A DNA stretch of 64,000 nt, taken from contig NC_013192.1 in the NCBI RefSeq assembly GCF_000023905.1, forward strand, positions 1,302,001 to 1,366,000, read 5' to 3'. Positions within the stretch are counted from its first letter, which is position 1. Each line of letters begins with the position of its first letter. Positions 25,160 through 34,263 of the stretch are shown here, one piece after another. A program made the position numbers and the translations under genes. The notes beneath the pieces were generated by a model. It searched no databases. It was given only the letters and a program-made list of their open reading frames with translations, and was not told the DNA's origin. This DNA comes from Leptotrichia buccalis C-1013-b. Lineage in GTDB: Bacteria; Fusobacteriota; Fusobacteriia; Fusobacteriales; Leptotrichiaceae.

Positions 25160-25777
25160 TTACAAAATTTCTTTTATTTTATTAACAATTTCTTCAATTT
25201 TTTTATTTTTAAATCTGTAACTCGATTTATTAGCAACAAATCTAGCACTTATATCTTCAATATTTGTAAGAACCTTCAAATTATTTTCCTTCAAAGTTGT
25301 CCCAGTTTCAACTATATCCATTATCACATCCGAAAGTCCCAAAATCGGTGCAATCTCAATGGAACCATTTAATTTTATAAGCTCCACATCTCTGTTAATC
25401 GAATCAAAATAATTTTTTGCCACATTAAGATATTTCGTTGCAACCACAAGAGGTCTATCAAAATTTTCCTTAAAATCCACTGGACCCGCAATCGAAAACT
25501 TACATTTCCCAAATCCTAAGTCCATCAATTCATACACATCAGGATTTTCTTCAAGCAGTATATCCCTTCCTACAACCCCAATATCCGCACTTCCCTTTTC
25601 GACATAAACCCCTACATCCGACGGCTTCACTAAAAGAAATCTAATATTTTTTTCCTCATTCTCAAAAATCAGTTTCCTATTATCTTCCTTCATTTCCGCA
25701 CTTTCATAGCCTATTTTCTCAAATAAATTATACACTTTATTTCCTAATCTCCCTTTAGGAAGAGCTATATTTATCAT
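25160..25777 (-). CDS. hisG: ATP phosphoribosyltransferase, short form
   Basis: HisG joins ATP and PRPP in the first step of histidine synthesis. At 205 residues it is the short form, which lacks the regulatory C-terminal domain and needs HisZ for activity and feedback control. Motifs include IALPKGRLGNKVYNL, SDVGVYVEKGSADIGVVGRD and the PRPP-binding IMDIVETGTTLKENNL. Its AAGGAGG site lies within the last codons of hisZ, only 1 bp separates the genes, and translation is surely coupled. Confidence 0.96.
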   Translation of the reverse strand: MINIALPKGRLGNKVYNLFEKIGYESAEMKEDNRKLIFENEEKNIRFLLVKPSDVGVYVEKGSADIGVVGRDILLEENPDVYELMDLGFGKCKFSIAGPVDFKENFDRPLVVATKYLNVAKNYFDSINRDVELIKLNGSIEIAPILGLSDVIMDIVETGTTLKENNLKVLTNIEDISARFVANKSSYRFKNKKIEEIVNKIKEIL

Positions 25778-25778
25778 A

Positions 25779-26912
25779 CTATTCCTCCTTTTTCAATTCC
25801 CCATTTTGAAAAATATATTTCTCATCAAAATTAAAAATTTCAAAATCACTTTCACCTAAATTCTCAATATTTTCCGTCCTTACTCTAAGCCCCTTTTTCT
25901 GAAAATCATTTATAATTTCAACCAATTTCTCAAAATCACTGTTATCATAAACAATCAAAACTTCAAAATCATTTTTGTTCTCATCTTTATAATACCCCTT
26001 CAGCCCATCAGTCAAAATCGCAAATCCAACCGCTCCAGTATCAACCCCAAATTTTTCAAACAATTTGTCGTATCTGCCACCAGTTAAAATCACATTTGGA
26101 AAATCTTCAATGTATCCTTGCAAAATAATTCCGTTGTAATAATTCAAGTTTTTTACAATAGAAAAATCAAATATAATTTTCGATTTTTTATGAAATTTCA
26201 ATAATAAATTATTTAATTGTTTGAGTTCAAATAATATTTTTTTCGTATTCTCATTTATTTCATATTTCAAAAGTTCCTTTTCAATATTTTCCAAATTCCC
26301 TGACAACTCAGGAATTTTATAAATTAATTTTTTCACATTTTCTGAAACATTTTTATTATTTTCCAATATTTTTTCTATATCGTGGCTATTTTTCCGATTA
26401 ATGCAGTCAAATATTTGCTCCTTTACTTCATATTCCAAATCAAAATTTTCAAAAATCGAAGAAATAAATCCCGCATGCGACAAAACAATCATACTTTTTT
26501 TATTTATAATATCCAAACTTTTTACTGCAAGATTAATAATCTCAAAATCCAAAAACGTCGATTCTTTCCCAATTAATTCAATCCCCAGCTGTTCATCCTC
26601 TTCGTAACCAACATATTTTGTCAGATTGTAAGTATTTTCCTGATAATAAATTTTACTGTATTTCAAAGATTGATCTTTAGACACCTTTTTTGCAACCGAC
26701 AACGTAATATCGGGCCTCAACGCTAACAATTTTCCATTCGGACTCATAACAGTCAATACATTTCTATCAATAAAATCCTTATTTTCATTATACAAATCAT
26801 ATTCCTCGAAACTCGGAAGAGAAATCTTTTTATATCCATACGAATCATACATTTTCCGTATATTTAGTAACACTAAATCTTTTTTACTCATATTTTTTAT
26901 ATAATTTTTCAT
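25779..26912 (-). CDS. hisZ: ATP phosphoribosyltransferase regulatory subunit
   Basis: HisZ is a catalytically inactive histidyl-tRNA synthetase paralogue that forms the octameric regulatory complex with short HisG. The 377-residue protein shows class II synthetase-like motifs: LNIRKMYDSYGYKKISLPSFEEYD, LALRPDITLSVAKK (motif 2 region) and GIILQGYIEDFPNVILTGGRYD (motif 3-like). No anticodon-binding domain is present. Adjacency to short hisG confirms the assignment. It is the first gene of the his block; I see neither a T-box nor a leader peptide upstream. Confidence 0.92.
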   Translation of the reverse strand: MKNYIKNMSKKDLVLLNIRKMYDSYGYKKISLPSFEEYDLYNENKDFIDRNVLTVMSPNGKLLALRPDITLSVAKKVSKDQSLKYSKIYYQENTYNLTKYVGYEEDEQLGIELIGKESTFLDFEIINLAVKSLDIINKKSMIVLSHAGFISSIFENFDLEYEVKEQIFDCINRKNSHDIEKILENNKNVSENVKKLIYKIPELSGNLENIEKELLKYEINENTKKILFELKQLNNLLLKFHKKSKIIFDFSIVKNLNYYNGIILQGYIEDFPNVILTGGRYDKLFEKFGVDTGAVGFAILTDGLKGYYKDENKNDFEVLIVYDNSDFEKLVEIINDFQKKGLRVRTENIENLGESDFEIFNFDEKYIFQNGELKKEE

Positions 26913-26973
26913 AATTTACTTCACTTTCCACACCTGTTTTACTTTTATCTTATCATATAATCAAAATAATTGC

Positions 26974-26997
26974 AAAAAAAGGAAGTTTTTAACTCCC
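26974..26997 (-). terminator. Terminator downstream of the methyltransferase gene
   Basis: On the minus strand GGGAGTT pairs with AACTTCC (one G-T pair) over a 3-base loop, followed by TTTTTTT. It lies between the methyltransferase stop and hisZ, isolating the his block from upstream transcription. Confidence 0.75.
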
Positions 26998-27024
26998 CTT
27001 CATTCAAATATTTTCTATAAATCT

Positions 27025-27660
27025 TTATTTTCTCACAGCCCACATACTCACTGAAAGAACCTCACAAACCTTCTCAATTTTAGAAAATCCAATTTCTTTT
27101 AACAAATTTTCAACATAATCAGCAGGTAAAACATTCATTACCTCAGATTGATTACGAAACGTTTTCTTAACTTGCTCTTTCCTTGCTCCTCTTGCTAATG
27201 CAAATTCCTTCCAATAATTCAGTTGTTTATTTGAAAAAACGCTTATTATAAATACTCCATTTTTATCAAGACTCTTATAAATTTTTTCCAAAAATTTTTT
27301 TGAATTGTCAACAAATTGCAAAACTAAAAGACATAAACATAGCTGAAAATTTTTATTATTTGTATAATTTTCAAACTTATCACAAATATACTCTAAATTT
27401 TTCAAATTATTACATTCATTTTTTACAATATTTATCATAATCTCGCTGGGCTCTATTAATGTTATTTCAGAATTTTTACATATTTTTGATAATTTTTTAA
27501 CTTCAAAACTCTGGCCGCCTATTGATAAAACATTTTTTATTTTCAAAGTTTTCATTTCAACCTGCAAAACAGCATTAAATATTATTTCAAGCATCAAATC
27601 ATAAGCAGGAATTTTTTTTCTTATATCTTCTAAATAATTATCCTCTATAAATTTTTTCAT
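27025..27660 (-). CDS. Class I SAM-dependent methyltransferase
   Basis: A 211-residue Rossmann-fold methyltransferase. The SAM-binding motif I is degenerate but placed correctly (VLSIGGQSFEVKKLSK, about residues 44-59), followed by the acidic motif II ITLIEPSEIMI, motif IV FQLCLCLLVLQFVDN and KNGVFIISVF. The C-terminus LLKEIGFSKIEKVCEVLSV is typical of BioC/UbiE-like enzymes. The methyl acceptor cannot be told from sequence. AAAGGTG precedes the ATG at 27660, 36 bp after the NUDIX gene, with which it is likely cotranscribed. Confidence 0.8.
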   Translation of the reverse strand: MKKFIEDNYLEDIRKKIPAYDLMLEIIFNAVLQVEMKTLKIKNVLSIGGQSFEVKKLSKICKNSEITLIEPSEIMINIVKNECNNLKNLEYICDKFENYTNNKNFQLCLCLLVLQFVDNSKKFLEKIYKSLDKNGVFIISVFSNKQLNYWKEFALARGARKEQVKKTFRNQSEVMNVLPADYVENLLKEIGFSKIEKVCEVLSVSMWAVRK

Positions 27661-27696
27661 AATACACCTTTATATTTAATAATTTTTCAAAACAAT

Positions 27697-28233
27697 TTAA
27701 TAAATTAAATACTTATAATACTTCTTAAACTCATCATCAGCCTCATTTTCCATCAACAAAAACCATTCCAACTCAGCCTCCCGCCTTTTCTTTTTTTCGT
27801 CCAAAACAAGTTTATACCGAAAATCAATATGAATATGCTCCCCTTCACTTTTCACAGGATTTTCAGGAATCTCAATCACATTCACATCAATCAGCCCAAA
27901 ATTTTGCATATTTTCATCAATTTTTGCAAACAAACCAGTTTCTTCATAAAATTCACGAATAGCGGTATCTAAAGGTATTTCATCTTTTTCTACATGTCCT
28001 GCTGGCAATAAAATAGTTTTTAAATATGGATGTTTTATAAAATAACATTTTTCTTTTTTAAAAACTACAGCACTTGCCGATAAATGAACTTTAGATTTTC
28101 TGTTTGTTAAATTCTCTAATTTTTCTTGTAATAATATTTTTAGAATTTTTTCAATTTTTGTTTTAAATTCAGGCTTGTATTTTGCTAAATTTTGTAAATG
28201 CTTTTTTAAGAAATTAAAATTTTCTATTTTCAA
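27697..28233 (-). CDS. NUDIX hydrolase
   Basis: A 178-residue NUDIX protein with the complete box: GHVEKDE, then seven residues, then REFYEETGL. NUDIX enzymes hydrolyse nucleoside diphosphates linked to another group. Positioned directly after folP, it could supply the dihydroneopterin-triphosphate pyrophosphohydrolase activity absent from the other folate genes here, but general clean-up of nucleotides is equally possible. The start is a TTG at 28233, supported by AAAAGGAG 7 bp upstream; there is no suitable ATG. Confidence 0.85.
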   Translation of the reverse strand: MKIENFNFLKKHLQNLAKYKPEFKTKIEKILKILLQEKLENLTNRKSKVHLSASAVVFKKEKCYFIKHPYLKTILLPAGHVEKDEIPLDTAIREFYEETGLFAKIDENMQNFGLIDVNVIEIPENPVKSEGEHIHIDFRYKLVLDEKKKRREAELEWFLLMENEADDEFKKYYKYLIY

Positions 28234-28270
28234 AATTTTCTCCTTTTGAATATTTTCTTTAATTTTAAAA

Positions 28271-29353
28271 TTAAATTTTATTGTAAACTTCCAGCATATT
28301 CAAAATATCCCTTGTTTCCTTCACATCATGAACCCTCAAAATTCTTCCTCCATCTTGCACCATCAGACTCTCAAACATTAATGTTCCCAGAAGTCTTTCT
28401 TCTAGCGACAGCCCAAATATTTTCTCATTAAAACTTTTTCTTGAAATAGCAATCATTATTGGTAATCTCATATTACGTAAATATTTTATCGACTTAATTC
28501 TTTCAATATCCTCAGGCGTATTCATGCTATTATTTGAAGAATACCCAACTCCTGGATCTATCGAAATTTTTTCTCTTTCAATTCCAATTTCTAAAATTGC
28601 TTTTACTCGCTCATCAAAATAATTTTCCAAATAATTTTTCAAGTTCGGAATTTCATCAAATCGTCCATTATTCATAACAACCAACGCAGGTTTATATTTT
28701 TCAACTAATTTCAATTTCTTTTCCGAAGTAAATCCATTAAAATCATTAATAATATCAATACCCGCATCCAGTCCTTTTTCAATAACTTCCTCAGTATCAC
28801 TGTCCAAAGCCAGCACAATATCTGGAAACTCCTTTTTCACAGCCTGAATATATTTTTCAATCCGATTCCATTCTTCTTCTGCCGAAATATCATCAAAATT
28901 AGGCTTAGACGATTTCCCCCCAAATTCAAATATCTTAGCCCCATTTCTAATATCTTCTTCAATTCGCTTCAAAACCTTATCTAGACTCGAATTTCTCCCA
29001 CCATCATAAAATGAATCTGGCGTAATATTCAAAATAGAATAAATTACAGAATCCGTCGTCAAATCAAACTCGAAATTATTTCCTTTCCAAATCAGCCTAT
29101 TCTCTTGCAAAATCTCTTCCAATTTATTAATTCCATTTTCAAATTCAAAATTATTTTTTCTTTTCAAAATCTCAACCAGTTGTTTTAATTCTGAATATTT
29201 AAAAATAGCTGTAATTTCTTCATTTTTATTAAATGAAAAAATATTCTTCTCTTCCAAAAAATTCTCAAATTTACACAGTTCTTCTTTATTTCCATTAAAT
29301 TCAATAATAATATTTTTTGAATCCTTATTCTTAATTTCATTAATTTTAATCAT
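28271..29353 (-). CDS. folP: Dihydropteroate synthase with N-terminal extension
   Basis: FolP condenses p-aminobenzoate with dihydropterin pyrophosphate and is the sulfonamide target. The TIM-barrel motifs are present: YSILNITPDSFYDGG, KIFEFGGKSSKP, LALDSDTEEVIEKG, IDIINDFNGF, ISIDPGVGYSSNN and IAISRKSFNEKIFG. At 360 residues it is about 80 longer than E. coli FolP owing to an N-terminal region (about 1-95) with short strands and helices of unknown role. The pterin loop GGKSS replaces the more usual GGxST. It sits 68 bp after folC. Confidence 0.92.
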   Translation of the reverse strand: MIKINEIKNKDSKNIIIEFNGNKEELCKFENFLEEKNIFSFNKNEEITAIFKYSELKQLVEILKRKNNFEFENGINKLEEILQENRLIWKGNNFEFDLTTDSVIYSILNITPDSFYDGGRNSSLDKVLKRIEEDIRNGAKIFEFGGKSSKPNFDDISAEEEWNRIEKYIQAVKKEFPDIVLALDSDTEEVIEKGLDAGIDIINDFNGFTSEKKLKLVEKYKPALVVMNNGRFDEIPNLKNYLENYFDERVKAILEIGIEREKISIDPGVGYSSNNSMNTPEDIERIKSIKYLRNMRLPIMIAISRKSFNEKIFGLSLEERLLGTLMFESLMVQDGGRILRVHDVKETRDILNMLEVYNKI

Positions 29354-29421
29354 TTTTTTATTTCTTTCCCTTCTTAAATGATATATCTGTTTTTTCTGTT
29401 TAAATCTTTATTCTGATTAAA

Positions 29422-30807
29422 TTAAAAATATTTTTCAATAACCTTTTTAACTTCCCCTAACAAATAAAATGATCCTACCACAAAAATACACTCATCTTCA
29501 TTCTCCCTCAATTCCAACGCTTTCAAAAAAGCCTTCTCAATATTCTTTTCAGAAATTATAATATTTTTAGGATTTTCAATTTTTTTATCTTCAAAATATT
29601 TTTCCAAAATCTCTGAATCCAATTTTCTTTCTTCATTATTCGGCTCTGTCAATATAAAATTATCCCCAACTATTTTTAAAAGATTTACACATTTCTTCAC
29701 TTCTTTATCCTTTAAAAATCCAACTACAAAAATTTTTTTCCTATTATAAAAATTTTTTTTAACATAATCTACAAATGCCTCAACACTATCCTCATTATGT
29801 GCCACATCCAAATATACATTTTTAATTTCCTCAACTTTTTCCATCCGTCCTGCAATTTGCAATGTTCCCAAGGTTCTATCAAATATTTTCTCTGTATTTT
29901 CTACACTATTTTTAGAATCATCACAAAATCTAAAATACCACATCAAAACTGTTGCCAAATTCTCTAGCTGTTGCTCTCCTTTTAGTCCAAATTTAAAAAA
30001 ATACTTATTATTTTTAAAATTTTTCCCAAAATCATAATTTCCAATTATTTCAGCTCTAACTTTATTTTGAAATTCTAAATTGTTTTCAGATTTAAAATCT
30101 TCTTTTTCGTAAATATTTTGTCTATTCTTTTCTTTATTTTCTACTTTTTCAATTTTTATATTTTTTTCAGCTGAAAAAACATCACAATTTTTATATTTTG
30201 CTTCTTTTTCCAAAATTTCATAAACTACATCTCTCTGATTTGGAGCAATTATAACATTGCTCTGTTTTCTTATAATTTTTGATTTTGTTTGACAAATTTC
30301 CTCAATCGTATTTCCCAAAATATTTTTATGATCAATCCCAATCTTTGTAAAAATAGTATAATCAATTTTTGAAACTGCATTCGTTGCATCCAGTTCTCCT
30401 CCAAGTCCACATTCCAAAATCAGAACATTCACATCCTTATTTTTAAAATGTATCATCGCAATCAAAAACACCATTTCAAAATACGACAAATCATTCTCCA
30501 AGTTCAAATTCAACTCATTTAAAACCTGCCTTAATTTATTTTTACAACCTTCAAATTCCAGTTCAGTAATTTCAACCCCGTTAACCTTAATCAATTCATA
30601 AATTGTCGTTATTTGAGGACTCGTAAATAATCCAACTTTATATCCCATTTCACACAAAATGCTATTAATCATATAACAAGTTGAACCTTTCCCATTCGTT
30701 CCGCTAACATGAATGACCCGAACATCACTCGCTGGATTATTCATTTTGTCTAAAATTTTTGCAAGCAATTTTACTCTTTTCTTTTCTCCATATAATGATT
30801 CTTTCAT
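29422..30807 (-). CDS. folC: Folylpolyglutamate synthase / dihydrofolate synthase
   Basis: FolC adds glutamate to dihydropteroate or folates using ATP. The 461-residue Mur-ligase-like protein has the P-loop VIHVSGTNGKGSTCYMI, the LFTSPQI segment, LILECGLGGELDATNAV with the metal-binding Glu and a second domain starting around AGRMEKVEE with LDVAHNEDSVEAF. ATG 30807 follows AGGAG with 8 bp spacing and is preferred over the GTG one codon earlier. A charged insertion of about 40 residues (around residues 215-250) is unusual. It heads the folC-folP-NUDIX stretch and is split from folE by decayed genes. Confidence 0.92.
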   Translation of the reverse strand: MKESLYGEKKRVKLLAKILDKMNNPASDVRVIHVSGTNGKGSTCYMINSILCEMGYKVGLFTSPQITTIYELIKVNGVEITELEFEGCKNKLRQVLNELNLNLENDLSYFEMVFLIAMIHFKNKDVNVLILECGLGGELDATNAVSKIDYTIFTKIGIDHKNILGNTIEEICQTKSKIIRKQSNVIIAPNQRDVVYEILEKEAKYKNCDVFSAEKNIKIEKVENKEKNRQNIYEKEDFKSENNLEFQNKVRAEIIGNYDFGKNFKNNKYFFKFGLKGEQQLENLATVLMWYFRFCDDSKNSVENTEKIFDRTLGTLQIAGRMEKVEEIKNVYLDVAHNEDSVEAFVDYVKKNFYNRKKIFVVGFLKDKEVKKCVNLLKIVGDNFILTEPNNEERKLDSEILEKYFEDKKIENPKNIIISEKNIEKAFLKALELRENEDECIFVVGSFYLLGEVKKVIEKYF

Positions 30808-30872
30808 CACTTTTTCTCCTATTTTTGTAAAATTATCATTTGTTAAGTTTATTTTGATATTCCAGTTTAATT

Positions 30873-31451
30873 CTAATCATCTATTCCCACTTTCCCCACA
30901 AGCTCTGTAATCAAGTAAATATGTGTCAAAGTATCTCCTTTATCTACCCTTTATCTAAATTATCAACACTTTTCTTCCCACCTAATCCTAACAATGGAGC
31001 AAAACAAAAACTTTGATTATACTCTAATTCTCCATATTTTTTTACAGCTTTTTCATATAAATTTAAATCAAAGTATTTGTCTGTAAAATTTTTTTCAGTA
31101 TAGATATCTGAAAAAAAGAAATCCATACCAGAAGCCATTATTTCAAAGTCTTCCAACTTTATACAACACTATTCCAATATACTCATTTTCTTGCCATGTT
31201 ATTACATCTGCAAAAGCCGTTACAAATAAAGGTATCGACTCTTTTCCTCTAAAATAAGTCTCTTCTACTAATTCTTTATAATCATCTGGATTTATCACTC
31301 TTAAATACCCATTCAAAAAACTTCCCAATCCATAATTTTTCCAAATTTCTATAATCTCATCTGGCACTTGCCCTTTATATTTTTCAATAATTTCTGTTGG
31401 CATATCTTTTTCTTTTTTAAAATCATTTAATATTTCTTCACCTTTTATCAT
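30873..31451 (-). pseudogene. Frameshifted GAD-like/DUF1851 immunity-type protein
   Basis: The intact family (GAD-like plus DUF1851, including Tdi1-type immunity proteins) is about 190 residues. From ATG 31451 the frame gives IWKNYGLGSFLNGYLRVINPDDY and VTAFADVITWQENEYIGIVLYKV, then an added G (GTTGG for GTTG, near 31150) shifts the frame. The next frame resumes with EDFEIMASGMDFFFSDI and APLLGLGGKKSVDNLDKG, then stops at 30944; a second shift restores DTLTHIYLITELVGKVGIDD to the TAG at 30873-30875. Three collinear parts match one protein, so the gene is broken or the sequence carries errors. Confidence 0.78.
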
Positions 31452-31475
31452 GACTACTCTCCTATTCTATTAATT

Positions 31476-31951
31476 TTATCCTCTATACTTATCCATCAAT
31501 GATTTATTTTTTATATAATTTTCCTTTATTTTTTCAGTATTTCCTTTATCAAAAAAATCTTTTATAACTTCACAAACAAATTCTTTATCTTCCGTAAACA
31601 TACTTAAAGGAACTTTATGCAGATTATTATCTATTAAATCTGGATAATTTGGATAATATGTCAATGCTGTCGGTGTATTTGGATTTATATAATAATAATA
31701 TTCATAATCTTCTTCCTCATCTTCATCACTAACTTCCAGTAAAAATTTCCCATCTAACATTGATATACTCAAACTTTTAGATATATACGGGATCTGTTTT
31801 TCTATCTCAACTAAATCTAATCTTAATCCTAACGCCTGTTTTTTATTTTCTAATGACTTTTATATTTAGATTCTAAAATAGCTTCAGCTTCTTCAAAAGT
31901 TGTTTTTTTGTTATTTACAAATTTTATATAATAATTATTTTCTTCAAACAT
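31476..31951 (-). pseudogene. Frameshifted small acidic protein, immunity-like
   Basis: From ATG 31951 (AGTGAG ribosome site) the frame reads MFEENNYYIKFVNNKKTTFE to YKSH and stops at a TAG; one base later another frame continues with LENKKQALGLRLDLVEIEK and runs into MSISMLDGKFLLEVSDEDEEE and on to KSLMDKYRG at 31476. The joined product would be about 158 residues. I do not recognise the family. The acidic run DEDEEEDYEYYYY and position beside a DUF1851 relic suggest an immunity protein for a polymorphic toxin. Only the part from 31772 down is an uninterrupted frame. Confidence 0.6.
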
Positions 31952-31959
31952 TTTATTGC

Positions 31960-33426
31960 TCACTTCGTTGTTTTCTTATAAATTCTATCTATTTTCGCTT
32001 CAGGGATTAATCCTTTTTTTCCAAACTTTACATAATTATAAGGGAATTTATTTTTACATTTCCAGTCGAATATTTCTTCTATTTCTGGTTCTATTAACAA
32101 TTTCATTTCATTTATTTTTTCATTCATATCCGTTTCTTCGGTATAATAATCCCATATGTGAAAAGTACTCAATCCTTCTTTTTTATTAAATGTTATAAAA
32201 ACAACAACATCACTTTCACCATTTAGTTTTCCTCTATCTAAAATCGAAAAAATTTGTATTTCTTCAACTTCATTTTTTTCTATCATTTCTTTTATTCTTT
32301 TATCTGTTGATGTATCTAAATATTTTAATGAATTATCTTGATTTAACCAACCATCATCTGTTCTTAATTTTACATAATTATTTTCAAATGAATGAAAATC
32401 TAAATACCATTTCATCTGTTCATACCATTTTAACTCCTTTTCTTTGTTACCTATATATTTACCTTTTATATATGCCACCCTTATTTCCACCATATACAAA
32501 TCTTCCTCTTCCATAGAAATACTAGTTGTTCCTTTTCCATCCAATTTTTCTAGTACTTCAAAATACGGGGTAAAATCAAAATCTGTCTTGTGCATTGTCA
32601 AAACATATTCACAATATCTATCTATCGCTTCAGCTGGGTTGCTAAGTATCTTCATATTTTCTATATCGCCATTTTGTATTGCATATACAATTCCATCTTT
32701 TAAATGTGTCTTCACAAATAGCGTTGTTTCAATTTCATTTTCATTTCCTTCATATCTTGTATCCAGAAAACTCATAAAATCCGTACATGTTCCGCCCAAT
32801 GATTTCAAATCAAATTTCGGCATAAATTGTTCCATCCATTTATACCATCTCTTCTGTTTCCCTTTAGGAATTTTGTACGAATCCATATATCCATCAAAAC
32901 TATCCCAGCTGTTACAAGGTAATACAGATCCGATTCCGCTAGTTCCAAATCCACTAAATCTATAAAAATAAGCCATCTTTATTTTTTCTGGAAGAAAATG
33001 ATACCTATTTATTTCCTTAGATATAGTTTTATTTTCCTCTTTATCACATAAGTTATTTCCATAAAATTCTCTTTCAATCTCAATTATCGTATCATTGCAT
33101 TCTAATCCTAAGAAAGTATTTCCCAATTCTCCTTTTTCTGTATACTCTAATTTAGTATCTAAATCTACTCCACCAAAAAGTTTAGAGTTTTCCTTTAAAA
33201 TTTTTCCAGTTCTAGGCTGATATTTGTATACATATTTCAATAACCAATCTTTTCCCCCTTCTTTAAAAGGTGTCAGTATGTCGTATGAATTTTCATTCTT
33301 ATAAATATCCTCTTTTAATATTTGTAATAAATTTTCAGATATATCCTCGTATTTTCGCCAAAAAATATATTCAGAATATTCTTCCATTAATTTATAAAAT
33401 TTTTCCTTAGTTATTAACTCCATCAT
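31960..33426 (-). CDS. Large hypothetical protein in the immunity-like patch
   Basis: A 488-residue soluble protein without signal or membrane segments, not recognised. It is aromatic-rich and mixed alpha/beta. Notable stretches are FYRFSGFGTSGIGSVLPCNS at about 155-175, SLGGTCTDFMSFLDTRYE at about 215-232 and a C-terminal block EEIFDWKCKNKFPYNYVKFG. No nuclease, ATPase or transferase motif is evident to me. GGAG lies 7 bp before the ATG at 33426. It is 8 bp from the next broken gene and 35 bp from folE, so it belongs to the inserted patch. A role in contact-dependent conflict is a guess from context. Confidence 0.6.
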   Translation of the reverse strand: MMELITKEKFYKLMEEYSEYIFWRKYEDISENLLQILKEDIYKNENSYDILTPFKEGGKDWLLKYVYKYQPRTGKILKENSKLFGGVDLDTKLEYTEKGELGNTFLGLECNDTIIEIEREFYGNNLCDKEENKTISKEINRYHFLPEKIKMAYFYRFSGFGTSGIGSVLPCNSWDSFDGYMDSYKIPKGKQKRWYKWMEQFMPKFDLKSLGGTCTDFMSFLDTRYEGNENEIETTLFVKTHLKDGIVYAIQNGDIENMKILSNPAEAIDRYCEYVLTMHKTDFDFTPYFEVLEKLDGKGTTSISMEEEDLYMVEIRVAYIKGKYIGNKEKELKWYEQMKWYLDFHSFENNYVKLRTDDGWLNQDNSLKYLDTSTDKRIKEMIEKNEVEEIQIFSILDRGKLNGESDVVVFITFNKKEGLSTFHIWDYYTEETDMNEKINEMKLLIEPEIEEIFDWKCKNKFPYNYVKFGKKGLIPEAKIDRIYKKTTK

Positions 33427-33461
33427 ATTTTTTCTCCAAACTAAAAAATATCCTTAAAATT

Positions 33462-34058
33462 TTATTTTATCCCATCCAAAAACTCCTTCTTCCTATCCAC
33501 ATTCACCTTAAATTCTCCACTATAAAACGACGTTTTAGTAACTGAACCAATCTTATTAATCCCTCTCATTTCAATACACATATGCCGTGCCTCAACCACA
33601 ACAGCAACTCCCAATGGATTTAATATTTCTATCAATTTTTTTGCAACATTTACAGTAATTTCTTCCTGGACACTCAGTTTTCGTGAAACAAATTCCACAA
33701 GTCTTGGTATCTTGCTAAGTCCAATAACTTTATTTTCTCTTGGAATATATGCAACGTGAACTTTTCCAAAAAAAGGCAACATATGATGCTCACACATTGA
33801 AAAAAATGGTATATCCTTTATAAGTATCATTTCCTGTGAATTATCTAAATCAACTTCAAATAATTTATAATTATCAAAATCATTTATACTTTTTGTACTC
33901 AAAATTTCTTCATACATTTTCGCAACTCTTTTTGGTGTTTCAATAAGACCTTCTCTATTAATATCTTCACCAATATTTATCAATATTTTTCGCACTGCAT
34001 TTTCTATATTTTCTAATCTGGTTTTTTTGTCTATGTCTAAATTTTTATTTTCTGTCAT
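33462..34058 (-). CDS. folE: GTP cyclohydrolase I
   Basis: FolE converts GTP to dihydroneopterin triphosphate, the entry step of folate synthesis. The 198-residue type IA enzyme has the zinc and catalytic motifs: FFSMCEHHMLPFFGKVHVAYIP, GLSKIPRLVEFVSRKLSVQE, VVVEARHMCIEMRGI and SVTKTSFYSGEF. An AAGGAAAA site precedes the ATG at 34058, at somewhat long spacing. A gap of about 200 bp separates it from folK upstream. Confidence 0.96.
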   Translation of the reverse strand: MTENKNLDIDKKTRLENIENAVRKILINIGEDINREGLIETPKRVAKMYEEILSTKSINDFDNYKLFEVDLDNSQEMILIKDIPFFSMCEHHMLPFFGKVHVAYIPRENKVIGLSKIPRLVEFVSRKLSVQEEITVNVAKKLIEILNPLGVAVVVEARHMCIEMRGINKIGSVTKTSFYSGEFKVNVDRKKEFLDGIK

Positions 34059-34263
34059 TATCTTATAATTTTCCTTTTCTTTTTATATTTTTATTTTGTT
34101 GTTAATTTTTTTAAATTTAAAAATATTTAAAATTTACTTACGTCCGATAATGTAGTTGTTAAATTAATAATTCGATAAATTTCCTTTTTAACCCTTCTTA
34201 ACTACAACACACAAACATAAAATAATGAATTAGTGAATTAAAATAAATCAAAATAAATCAAAA

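Noticed and set aside
25160-25777. hisG regarded as truncated because it is only 205 residues
   Set aside because: Short HisG is a recognised form that works with HisZ, which is encoded directly upstream.
26913-27024. Possible T-box or histidine leader peptide before hisZ
   Set aside because: The gap is short, holds the upstream gene's terminator and has no run of His codons or T-box consensus.
32444-32965. Plus-strand frame of 173 codons
   Set aside because: Antisense to the 488-residue gene, Ser/Pro/Leu-rich, without ribosome site or recognisable domain.
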